From: an uncultured Eubacteriales bacterium
Lineage (GTDB): Bacteria; Bacillota; Clostridia; Oscillospirales; Acutalibacteraceae
DNA: 64,000 nucleotides
NCBI GenBank assembly: GCA_934457415.1
Contig: CAKSHM010000004.1
Coordinates: 124,001-188,000, forward strand
Direction: 5' to 3'
Below, one piece after another: positions 1 through 7,292 of this stretch. Position numbers and translations under genes: made by a program. Numbering within the stretch: the stretch's first letter is position 1; the number at the start of each line of letters is the position of its first letter. The notes under the pieces were generated by a model. That model searched no databases, was not told the origin of the DNA, and worked only from the letters and a program-made list of their open reading frames with translations.

Positions 1-342
1 ATCGACAGTAAAGGAGCGCTTATTCCTTATGTAATGCTTAACTGGGATTCAAATTATAACAATCCCATTCAGTATTTAAACGCTTTTACGGATGGACTCA
101 GAAAAGCTTACAGCGATGTAAAAATAACAATAGAGCCTATCAACGCATATATCGGACAATATCTTGTGTACGGTATCCAGTATATGTATACTTCATCCGG
201 TCATACTGTTGTCGACAACAGATATGTAACGGTTATAAATAACGAGATATTTATGATTACTACAAAAGAGGAAAATCAGAATACCGACGAAATAAATAAT
301 ATTGTCGGCGTAATGTTCAAGACTTTAAAGGTGGGTAGTTAA
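1..342 (+). CDS. C-terminal part of an unrecognised protein
   Basis: The reading frame is open from the first base of the window and stops at 340-342, so the start lies outside. About 113 residues are visible. The segment alternates hydrophobic and polar residues with many Tyr, Asn and Ile, and has no membrane span or metal motif. I do not recognise a family. The stop is one base from the start of the PrsW-like gene and an AAGGTGGGTAG-like Shine-Dalgarno sits inside its last codons, so the two are probably co-transcribed. An internal ATG at 34 is less likely to be the real start because the frame continues upstream. Confidence 0.6.
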   Translation: MDSKGALIPYVMLNWDSNYNNPIQYLNAFTDGLRKAYSDVKITIEPINAYIGQYLVYGIQYMYTSSGHTVVDNRYVTVINNEIFMITTKEENQNTDEINNIVGVMFKTLKVGS

Positions 343-343
343 A

Positions 344-1525
344 ATGGCACTTATAAAATGTAAGGAATGCGGACAGGAAATGTCGTCGACCGCAGGGGTT
401 TGCCCTCATTGCGGATATAAAAACGATTTTCATGTCTGCCCCGATTGCGGAAAAGAGGTATCCGCAACTGATGATTTTTGTCCCGAATGCGGCTGTCCGC
501 TTCATAAAAAGACCGCAAAGGTTAACGGTGTTATAACCGAAAATCTCGATAAGATAACGGGTGTAAAATCCGAAACCTATGTAACCTTCAAGGACCTTTT
601 TAAAGGAACCTTTAAAAAGCATACCTCTAAGGAACTTGACGATGTCTTTGTCTGCGGCTCGGATAAAACAACTCCCGATATCAGTGAAATAAATCCGAGA
701 AATGCAGGCGCATGGGTATATTTCAGAATTTTTATTTTCTTTCTTATAGCCTATATTCCTTCAAGGATAGGTTTTATAGTTTACGGAAACTCAAACTTTC
801 TGCCTGCAATGATAATGCTTGCCGCATTTGCAATGCCGGTGACTGTACTGATATTTTTCTTTGAAATAAATATTTTCAAAAATATACCTTTTTATAAGAC
901 TATGCAGTATTTTATCTGGGGCGGTGCGCTGTCCTTGATATTTGCCATACTGCTTTTCACTCTTGACCTTAATACCGATATATCTACCTATACGGGCGCG
1001 ATGATGGTAGGTCTTATTGAAGAAACCGCCAAAGCCGTTATAGTCGCTTTGTTTATTTTCAGAGATAAAAAATGCAAATTTATTCTGAACGGACTTCTTA
1101 TCGGAGCTGCCGTAGGCGCAGGCTTTGCTGCATTCGAAACCGCCGGATATATTTTAAGATTCGGTATTCAAAACGGTCTTGCAACCATGCTCGAAGTAAT
1201 AAAGCTTCGCGGATTTTTAGCCCCCGGAGGACATGTTGCATGGGCGGCAATCGAGGGCGCGGGACTCATGCTTGCAAAAGGCTTTGATACTATAAGTAAG
1301 AAACATTTGAATGACAAAAGATTTTTGCTTGTCTGTCTGATTCCGATTGTGCTGCACGGCGTCTGGGATATGCCTATTCAAACGCCTATGTATCTTTTGC
1401 AGATAGGTCTTACGGTCCTTGCCTGGATAGTAATAATCTACTTTATAAACTTAGGTCTTAAGCAAATAGACGAGGCAAAGAAATTAGGAATTCCGGTTTA
1501 CGAAGAAGAGCCTCAGAAGCAGTAA
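344..1525 (+). CDS. PrsW-family intramembrane metalloprotease with two N-terminal zinc ribbons
   Basis: The protein has 393 residues. Two zinc-ribbon modules open it (Cys6-Cys9-Cys20-Cys23 and Cys32-Cys35-Cys46-Cys49). A linker follows, then about eight hydrophobic segments from residue 125 to the end. The PrsW signature is present: an EETAKA motif near residue 225, FAAFE near 262, GHVAW near 292 and LHGVWD near 336. PrsW proteins are membrane-embedded CAAX-protease relatives; in Bacillus subtilis PrsW cleaves the anti-sigma factor RsiW. The substrate here cannot be read from the context. The zinc ribbons suggest a sensing or partner-binding role (inference). It probably shares an operon with the truncated gene before it, and a hairpin terminator follows directly. 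Confidence 0.85.
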   Translation: MALIKCKECGQEMSSTAGVCPHCGYKNDFHVCPDCGKEVSATDDFCPECGCPLHKKTAKVNGVITENLDKITGVKSETYVTFKDLFKGTFKKHTSKELDDVFVCGSDKTTPDISEINPRNAGAWVYFRIFIFFLIAYIPSRIGFIVYGNSNFLPAMIMLAAFAMPVTVLIFFFEINIFKNIPFYKTMQYFIWGGALSLIFAILLFTLDLNTDISTYTGAMMVGLIEETAKAVIVALFIFRDKKCKFILNGLLIGAAVGAGFAAFETAGYILRFGIQNGLATMLEVIKLRGFLAPGGHVAWAAIEGAGLMLAKGFDTISKKHLNDKRFLLVCLIPIVLHGVWDMPIQTPMYLLQIGLTVLAWIVIIYFINLGLKQIDEAKKLGIPVYEEEPQKQ

Positions 1526-1538
1526 AATAATTTTAATT

Positions 1539-1574
1539 ATCTTCCCCTTAAATTGTTAAGGGGAAGATTTTTTA
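1539..1574 (+). terminator. Rho-independent terminator after the PrsW-like gene
   Basis: A 12-bp stem (1539-1550 with 1557-1568) has a short AT-rich loop and is followed by a run of six T. It lies 13 bases after the stop codon. Confidence 0.85.
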
Positions 1575-1600
1575 TGCTTTCTTTGCTCTAATGCGGAACT

Positions 1601-1770
1601 ATTAGATGTGTGCCTTACGGCACTGATGTAACCAAACCCTAACGTCAAGGGCTTTGCCTTGACACTTCCCCTTTCGTCTAAAGGGGAAGCTTCAGGCTCC
1701 CTTCTTTTTTCGGTGAAACCGAAAAACAGAGGGGAGCTGTCGCGCTTTATGCGCGACTGAGGGGTATTCT
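1601..1770. repeat. Intergenic repeat, copy 1, with GTGCC/GGCAC hairpin and 102-nt core
   Basis: This copy holds a small hairpin module (GTGTGCC-TTAC-GGCAC, from 1608) and a core at 1668-1769. By eye the core is identical, base for base over 102 nt, to 2246-2347. The core contains inner hairpins (CCCCTTT/AAAGGGG; TTTTTCGG/CCGAAAAA; CGCGC/GCGCG). Shorter or inverted versions recur at 12.6, 23.0 and 23.9 kb. There is no coding potential. It is probably a dispersed non-autonomous intergenic element or REP-like family. Confidence 0.75.
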
Positions 1771-1923
1771 TTAATATTTATATTGAATGGTATTCCATAT
1801 AAATTGGCTAAAAAATATATTACAACAGATATGTTCACATTTTGACACTTTTTGCCATAAAAATGTTAAAATGCAAAAGGAGATTTAATTCACAATGAAA
1901 AATAAAATTTAAAGGAGATAATT

Positions 1924-2178
1924 ATGACCATACTTGAAAATTTATATTACGGAAACATTGCACCGTTTGAGCGCAAAATGACTGACGGTGAAATGCTTGA
2001 AAAAGTGGTATTACTTGAAGATAAGCTAAAAGCAGAGCTGACAGAGCAACAATTTGCCCTGTTTGAAGAATTTGAAAAAGCGGACTCTGAGGTTTCCTGC
2101 AAAGAAGAAGTAAGTGCCTTTACAGCAGGATTTAAGTTGGGGGTAAGACTGATAAAAGAGGTATTTGAGAATGAATAA
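1924..2178 (+). CDS. Small DUF6809-like protein
   Basis: An 84-residue, acidic, helix-rich protein with an excellent Shine-Dalgarno (AAAGGAGATAATT before the ATG). The pattern (N-terminal LYYGNI..FER, a Glu-rich middle, and a GFKLGVRLI motif near the C-terminus) resembles the small DUF6809 proteins common in Clostridia, often in accessory regions. Function is unknown. The gene stands alone between two direct copies of a 102-nt repeat (1668-1769 and 2246-2347), so it could be lost by recombination between them (inference). Family assignment is from memory of the pattern. Confidence 0.65.
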   Translation: MTILENLYYGNIAPFERKMTDGEMLEKVVLLEDKLKAELTEQQFALFEEFEKADSEVSCKEEVSAFTAGFKLGVRLIKEVFENE

Positions 2179-2180
2179 AA

Positions 2181-2473
2181 ATATGTGTGCCTGACGGCAC
2201 CTGAATAAACCTAAACCCTTCCGTCAAAGCTTCGCTTTGCCAACTCCCCTTTCGTCTAAAGGGGAAGCTTCAGGCTCCCTTCTTTTTTCGGTGAAACCGA
2301 AAAACAGAGGGGAGCTGTCGCGCTTTATGCGCGACTGAGGGGTATTCATCAAGATTTTAGATATTAGAGATTAGATATTAGACCGATGTGTGCCTTACGG
2401 CACTAAACTTAAATAAAGCTTCTTTTAAGTCTAACATCTACCGTCTAACATCTAATATCTAATGTCTAATACT
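2181..2473. repeat. Intergenic repeat, copy 2, plus TCTAAYR heptamer tract
   Basis: The GTGCC/GGCAC hairpin starts at 2185. The 102-nt core (2246-2347) is identical to 1668-1769. A tract built on the 7-mer TCTAAYR and its complement TAGATRTTAGA fills 2350-2470, with a second GTGTGCC..GGCAC hairpin inside. There is no gene in this stretch. It ends where the RNase P RNA gene's 3' end begins. Confidence 0.75.
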
Positions 2474-2804
2474 GCGAGTCGGTCTGTAAGCCGAGTTCTG
2501 TCTTGCACGGTCATCTATCTCGACGCAAAATCGCTTTTGCGCTCAAGCCGCTTTTCGCAGCACACCGAGCAGGTGTATAGCTGCAGTCAGCGTTGCTCCG
2601 AATAGGGTTTACAGGCCCCTGAGGTTACCCTCAGACGCGGTGAGCTCTTACCTCGCCTTTCCATCCTTACCGATAATAATCGGCGGTATATTTCTGTTGC
2701 ACTCTCCCTAAGGTCGCCCTCGGCAGCCGTTAGCTGCTATTCTGCTCTTTGGGGCTCGGACTTTCCTCACGGTTTAAAACCGCGCGACCGCACGGCCGAC
2801 TCGC
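2474..2804 (-). ncRNA. rnpB: RNase P RNA
   Basis: Read on the minus strand, the transcript starts GCGAGTCGGCCGTGCGG and soon reaches GAGGAAAGTCCGAGC, the conserved CR-I region of bacterial RNase P RNA. The 3' end carries the ACAGAACTCGGCTTACAG block and closes with CCGACTCGC, which pairs with the 5' end (helix P1). The length of about 331 nt is right for a bacterial type. A TATAAT -10 box lies just upstream (2812-2817, minus strand). It is the catalytic RNA that trims tRNA 5' leaders. Confidence 0.95.
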
Positions 2805-2933
2805 AAATTTATTATAGCATACAAAGCTTTAAAAATAAAGATAATACAGTTTAAAATTTCCTTTAAATTACAAAAAATACAGTTTGCGGATTAAGGTAAA
2901 TAATTTTTTATACATTTTAAATAAAAAATCACA

Positions 2934-2962
2934 TTTCTTTTTCCCGACACCGGCATTATAAT
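2934..2962 (+). promoter_or_regulatory. Probable promoter of the mgl operon
   Basis: A consensus TATAAT (2957-2962) lies 45 bases before mglB, but the -35 position 17 bases upstream (TTTCTT) is poor. A strong -10 with a weak -35 is typical of activator-dependent promoters and would fit control by the adjacent YesN-type response regulator (inference). The mglB Shine-Dalgarno is AAAGGAGGT. Confidence 0.5.
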
Positions 2963-3007
2963 ATAGACAACGACAAAAACAGGTCGTAATTAAAGGAGGT
3001 AAACAAA

Positions 3008-4075
3008 ATGAAAAAAATTGTCACACTTTTATTGGCACTCGCATTGGTTTTGGGACTGACAGCCTGCGGCTCGGGCGGCGGCTCGTCTAAAAAGGGTGAG
3101 GTATCGGTATTCTATTACACCTATTCCGACACCTACATTTCAAGCGTGCGTACTTCAATGGATAAGCTTTTAAAGAAAGCGGGAATCAATTTCCAGAATT
3201 ATGACGCTAACGGAAATCAGACTACTCAGACCGAGCAGGTTACAACAGCTATTGCAAAAGGCTCCAAGGCTTTGATAGTTAATGTTGTCGATACCGGCTC
3301 AAACGATGCAGCTCAGAACATTATTGACCTTGCGAAGGCTCAGAACATTCCGGTTATATTCTTTAACCGTTCGGTTGAAGAATCGGTTGTTTCAAGCTAT
3401 GACAAATGCGTTTTCGTAGGAACAGATTACGAAATGGCAGGACACATGCAGGGTGAAATGGTAGGCAAGTATGTTCTTGAAAACTTTGACAAGATGGATC
3501 TTAACGGCGACGGAAAAATCAGTTATGTTATGTTTAAAGGCCAGGAAGGAAACATGGAGGCTATCGCCCGTACTCAGTACGGTGTTGAGGATGCCGATAA
3601 GGTTTTGACGGGCGGCGGAAAAGAAAAGCTTTCGTTCTATGATGCTTCAAATACCAATAAGTATCTTGTCGATCAGGACGGCTTATGGTCTTCCGCAGCC
3701 GCAACGAACTATATGTCAACCATTCTCGCTCAGTATAGTGAAGCAAATAAAAATATGGTTGAGCTTGTAATCGCAAATAACGATGAAATGGCTTTAGGTG
3801 CTATTTCCGCACTTCAGGCGGCAGGCTATAATAAGGGATCGGGCAAAACTATCCCCGTATTCGGAGTTGACGCTACCGACGCCGCTAAGGAAGCAATCAA
3901 AAACGGCAGCATGATAGGAAGTATCAAGCAGGATGCCGAAGGAATGGCAAGCGTTATTACAACTATCGCTCAGAACTTCTTGAATTCAAAGAATACCTTT
4001 GACGGAGTAAGCGCCGACGGCGTGGTAGGAACATGGAGAGTAAATATCCCCTACGCAACCTATACGGGCGAATAA
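3008..4075 (+). CDS. mglB: Galactose/methyl-galactoside ABC transporter, substrate-binding lipoprotein
   Basis: The 355-residue protein has a lipoprotein signal ending in a LTAC lipobox (Cys near residue 20), followed by a Gly/Ser linker. The body is a type-I periplasmic binding fold close to MglB. It contains the EF-hand-like calcium loop DLNGDGKIS near residue 163 and the VIANNDEMALGA motif of sugar-binding proteins. It should capture galactose or glucose outside the membrane and pass it to MglC/MglA. It is the first gene of mglBAC. A strong hairpin after it probably raises its mRNA level above that of the downstream genes. Confidence 0.9.
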   Translation: MKKIVTLLLALALVLGLTACGSGGGSSKKGEVSVFYYTYSDTYISSVRTSMDKLLKKAGINFQNYDANGNQTTQTEQVTTAIAKGSKALIVNVVDTGSNDAAQNIIDLAKAQNIPVIFFNRSVEESVVSSYDKCVFVGTDYEMAGHMQGEMVGKYVLENFDKMDLNGDGKISYVMFKGQEGNMEAIARTQYGVEDADKVLTGGGKEKLSFYDASNTNKYLVDQDGLWSSAAATNYMSTILAQYSEANKNMVELVIANNDEMALGAISALQAAGYNKGSGKTIPVFGVDATDAAKEAIKNGSMIGSIKQDAEGMASVITTIAQNFLNSKNTFDGVSADGVVGTWRVNIPYATYTGE

Positions 4076-4092
4076 TAATTTAAAACAAAAAA

Positions 4093-4115
4093 GGGGACGG
4101 TCAAAGACCGTCCCC
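4093..4115 (+). promoter_or_regulatory. Intercistronic mRNA hairpin between mglB and mglA
   Basis: GGGGACGGTC, a three-base loop and GACCGTCCCC form a perfect 10-bp GC-rich stem. No T-run follows, so it is unlikely to be a full terminator. Such hairpins after binding-protein genes protect the upstream mRNA and let the binding protein be made in excess (family knowledge; effect here inferred). Confidence 0.7.
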
Positions 4116-4146
4116 CGAAAAAGACATTACAGACGGGGGAATAAAA

Positions 4147-5688
4147 ATGGCAAATGAAAATAGCGCAGTAAAGACTGTTTCGGAAAATAACGCTCCCGTT
4201 CTTTTGCGCATGGAGGATATCGAAAAAGCTTTTCCGGGCGTTAAGGCGCTTGATAAAGTAAATCTGACGGTAAAAGCAGGAACGGTTCATGCCCTTATGG
4301 GGGAAAACGGCGCCGGAAAATCCACGCTGATGAAATGCCTTTTCGGAGTTTATTCCAAGGACAGCGGAAGAATTTTCCTTGAAGGCGAAGAGGTTAATTT
4401 TAAAAATTCAAAGGAAGCTCTTGAACACGGAGTTGCGATGGTTCATCAGGAGCTTAATCAGGCTTTGAAACGCAATATTATGGATAATATGTGGCTCGGA
4501 CGTTTTCCGACGGTGGCAAAAGGAATTCCTATTACCAGCGAAAAGAAAATGTATGCCGCGACAAAGGAAGTATTTGAAAAGCTGGGAATAAATGCCGACC
4601 CGAAAACGGTTATGAGCAAAATGCCGGTTTCTCAAAGACAAATGGTTGAAATCGCGAAAGCGGTTTCTTATAATGCGAAAATAATAGTGTTCGACGAACC
4701 TACGTCTTCTCTTACAGAGGATGAAGTTGAACATCTTTTTAAAATAATAAATATGCTTAAATCTCAAGGCTGCGGAATAATTTATATTTCACATAAGATG
4801 AAAGAGATTCTCCGTATTTCCGATGAGGTCACTATAATGCGCGACGGCAAATGGATAGCGACTAAAGAGGCTGAAAATCTTACTACTGATGAGATTATAA
4901 AGCTCATGGTCGGACGCGAGCTTACTAATATCTATCCGCCGAAGTCCAATAAAATCGGAGATGTGCTTTTGGAGGTTGATGACCTTACTGCTATGTATTC
5001 AAAGCTTAGCGGTGTATCTTTTAAAGCAAGAAAGGGCGAGATAATCGGGATTGCCGGACTTGACGGTTCGGGACGAAGCGAGCTTCTTGAAAATATATTC
5101 GGTGTAGCAACTCGGCATAACGGCACTATAAAGCTTAACGGAAAAACCGTTAAAAACAGAAATTCAAGAGAATCCATTAAAAACGGCTTTGCTCTTCTTA
5201 CCGAGGAACGCAGGGCAACGGGAATTTTCGGAATTCTGAATATCAGAGAAAACGCAACAATATCAAGCCTTGACAAGTGCAAAAACGGACCTTTTGTAAG
5301 TAAGTCAAAGCAAAAAGAAAGCACAAAATGGTGCATTGATTCAATGCATGTTAAAACTCCGTCTCAGGAGACAAAAATCAGGTCGCTTTCGGGCGGCAAT
5401 CAGCAAAAGGTGATTTTAGGGCGCTGGCTTCTTACAGACCCCACTGTGCTTTTGCTTGACGAGCCGACAAGAGGAATTGATGTCGGCGCAAAATATGAAA
5501 TTTATCAGCTTATAATCGACCTTGCCGAAAAAGGAAAAACCGTTTTAATGGTTTCCTCGGAAATGCCCGAGCTTTTGGGTGTCTGCGACAGAATACTTGT
5601 AATGTCGGGCGGAAAGCTTGCCGGAGAGGTTGACGCAACCACGGCAACTCAGGAAGAAATTATGACACTTGCCGCTAAATTCGCATAA
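4147..5688 (+). CDS. mglA: Galactose/methyl-galactoside ABC transporter, double ATP-binding protein
   Basis: The 513-residue protein has two ABC cassettes, as in the MglA/RbsA/XylG class. The first has Walker A GENGAGKST near residue 54, an atypical signature (VSQRQMVEIAKA) and Walker B IIVFDEPTS. The second has a degenerate Walker A (GLDGSGRSE), the signature LSGGNQQKV and Walker B VLLLDEPTRG. The degenerate second Walker A is normal for this family. It energises sugar import at the cytoplasmic face. It follows mglB in the same operon, with Shine-Dalgarno GGGGG before the ATG. Confidence 0.92.
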   Translation: MANENSAVKTVSENNAPVLLRMEDIEKAFPGVKALDKVNLTVKAGTVHALMGENGAGKSTLMKCLFGVYSKDSGRIFLEGEEVNFKNSKEALEHGVAMVHQELNQALKRNIMDNMWLGRFPTVAKGIPITSEKKMYAATKEVFEKLGINADPKTVMSKMPVSQRQMVEIAKAVSYNAKIIVFDEPTSSLTEDEVEHLFKIINMLKSQGCGIIYISHKMKEILRISDEVTIMRDGKWIATKEAENLTTDEIIKLMVGRELTNIYPPKSNKIGDVLLEVDDLTAMYSKLSGVSFKARKGEIIGIAGLDGSGRSELLENIFGVATRHNGTIKLNGKTVKNRNSRESIKNGFALLTEERRATGIFGILNIRENATISSLDKCKNGPFVSKSKQKESTKWCIDSMHVKTPSQETKIRSLSGGNQQKVILGRWLLTDPTVLLLDEPTRGIDVGAKYEIYQLIIDLAEKGKTVLMVSSEMPELLGVCDRILVMSGGKLAGEVDATTATQEEIMTLAAKFA

Positions 5689-5704
5689 AAACGGAGGAAT
5701 GAAT

Positions 5705-6790
5705 ATGTCTGCTGCAACTTTAAAGAAACAAAGCCGCATTGCGGCATGGAGGGAAAAATTCTCAAATTCCTCCGGTGCCGATAAGCGCAGAATGATTACG
5801 GATTTACTGTTCAATAACGCAATGTATATAATCATTGCAATTGCGATAATATATATCGCAATAAGAGTTCCGGCATTTTTGTCGGTTTCATCGGTTGTTA
5901 ATATTATATCGCTGACAGCTGCAAAGCTGCCGATAGCCTTGGGAATAGGCGGAGCAATAGTTCTTACGGGTACCGATATTTCGGCCGGCAGATGCGTAGG
6001 ACTTACGGCATGTATCGCAGCGTCATTACTTCAGATGACGACCTATGCGAAAAAAATATTCCCGAATTTACCTGTTATGCCCCTTTGGGCGGTTCTTTTG
6101 ATAGTAATCGCCGTTGGAGCGACAGTCGGTCTTGTAAACGGATTTTTCGTTGCTAAATTCAAGCTTCATCCGTTTATAGTTACTCTTTCAACTCAGCTTA
6201 TTGTATTCGGTCTCGTTCTTATGTATCTTATGATAGGCGGGAACAACGGTCAGACTCTGTCAGGCCTCGATGCTTCCTATACCGATTTTGTAAGAGGAAC
6301 TCTGTTTACCGTAGGCGGCGTTGCGGTTCCGAAATATGTACTTTATTCTGTTATACTTACGGCTGTAATGTGGGTGATATGGAATAAAACAAAATTCGGC
6401 AAAAATATGTTTGCCGTAGGTTCCAATGAAGAGGCGGCAAATGTTTCGGGCGTAAATGTTTTCAAGACTATAGTTCTTGTCTTCGTCCTTGCAGGTGCCA
6501 TGTACGGAATAACCGGTTTTATTGAGGGCGCAAGAATTGCTTCATGTTCGGCCAATACAGGTCTTAACTATGAATCGGATGCAATTGCCGCATGCGTTAT
6601 CGGCGGTGTTTCGTTCGTAGGCGGTACAGGAAAAATAAGCGGAATTGTAATAGGCGTGTTCTTATTGCAGATAATATTCGTAGGACTTAACTTCCTTTCG
6701 GTAGACGCAAACATGCTTTATGTAATAAAGGGTCTTATAATCCTTGTTGCCTGCGCTATTGATATGCGTAAATACCTTGCCCGCAAATAA
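5705..6790 (+). CDS. mglC: Galactose/methyl-galactoside ABC transporter, permease
   Basis: The 361-residue membrane protein has about ten hydrophobic segments and the BPD_transp_2 pattern of MglC/RbsC. Landmarks are GGAIVLTGTDISAG near residue 90, VNGFFVAKFKLHPFIVTL near 145 and GGVSFVGGTGK near 303. I chose the ATG at 5705 because GGAGG ends seven bases upstream. The in-frame ATGs at 5669 and 5699 overlap mglA or lie too close to that site. It forms the channel for MglBA. Confidence 0.9.
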   Translation: MSAATLKKQSRIAAWREKFSNSSGADKRRMITDLLFNNAMYIIIAIAIIYIAIRVPAFLSVSSVVNIISLTAAKLPIALGIGGAIVLTGTDISAGRCVGLTACIAASLLQMTTYAKKIFPNLPVMPLWAVLLIVIAVGATVGLVNGFFVAKFKLHPFIVTLSTQLIVFGLVLMYLMIGGNNGQTLSGLDASYTDFVRGTLFTVGGVAVPKYVLYSVILTAVMWVIWNKTKFGKNMFAVGSNEEAANVSGVNVFKTIVLVFVLAGAMYGITGFIEGARIASCSANTGLNYESDAIAACVIGGVSFVGGTGKISGIVIGVFLLQIIFVGLNFLSVDANMLYVIKGLIILVACAIDMRKYLARK

Positions 6791-6806
6791 TTAAGAGGTG
6801 GTAAAT

Positions 6807-7169
6807 GTGACGGAAAACGCAGCTTTAAATAACACTCCGAAAAAAAACGGCGGACTTTATGCAAAGGTCAAAATGTCGGTAAGAAGTGCGAATATAATGG
6901 TGGCGGTGCTAAGTTTAGTGCTGATAGCAGCGACGGTGTTCATTGTCCGTCACAGCGGTTTTACCGTCAAATTCGAAACGGACGGCGGTTCGGTTGTTGA
7001 AAGCGTCAGGCTTAAATATTCGGATACCGTTCCTTTTGAACAAGATCCTGTCAAAGAGGGCTTTAAGTTTGCCGGCTGGTATAAGGACAGCGCATGTACA
7101 GAGCGCTGGGAGGATACCGATACCGTTTCGGGCTCTATGACGCTGTACGCGAAATGGATTAAAAAATAA
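6807..7169 (+). CDS. Small membrane protein with one InlB B-repeat
   Basis: About 120 residues: an Asn/Lys-rich N-terminus, one transmembrane span (residues ~28-48), and an outer domain with the Listeria-Bacteroides repeat pattern (VKFETDGGS..., FAGWYKD..., MTLYAKW). That domain is a beta-grasp adhesion-type module. The GTG at 6807 is preferred because AGGTGG ends five bases before it; a GTG at 6798 is in frame but overlaps that site. The gene follows mglC by 16 bases and is closed by a terminator, so it is the last gene of the mgl operon. Its link to sugar uptake is unexplained. It may tether or interact with the binding protein (speculation). Confidence 0.75.
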   Translation: MTENAALNNTPKKNGGLYAKVKMSVRSANIMVAVLSLVLIAATVFIVRHSGFTVKFETDGGSVVESVRLKYSDTVPFEQDPVKEGFKFAGWYKDSACTERWEDTDTVSGSMTLYAKWIKK

Positions 7170-7180
7170 ACACTGACAGT

Positions 7181-7220
7181 AAACCCTGCAATAAAAAACT
7201 GCAGGGTTTGCTGTTTTGTT
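7181..7220 (+). terminator. Terminator of the mgl operon
   Basis: AAACCCTGCA (7181-7190) pairs with TGCAGGGTTT (7200-7209) around a nine-base loop, followed by GCTGTTTTGTT. Confidence 0.85.
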
Positions 7221-7292
7221 ACGCTTGCCTTGAAAAATCAAGTCAAAAATGTTATATTAAATATGAAAATAAAAAATGAAAAGGAGCATGTT

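Noticed and set aside
1601..2473. CRISPR array
   Set aside because: The short repeats are contiguous 7-mers or single hairpins without regular unique spacers, and no cas genes are present.
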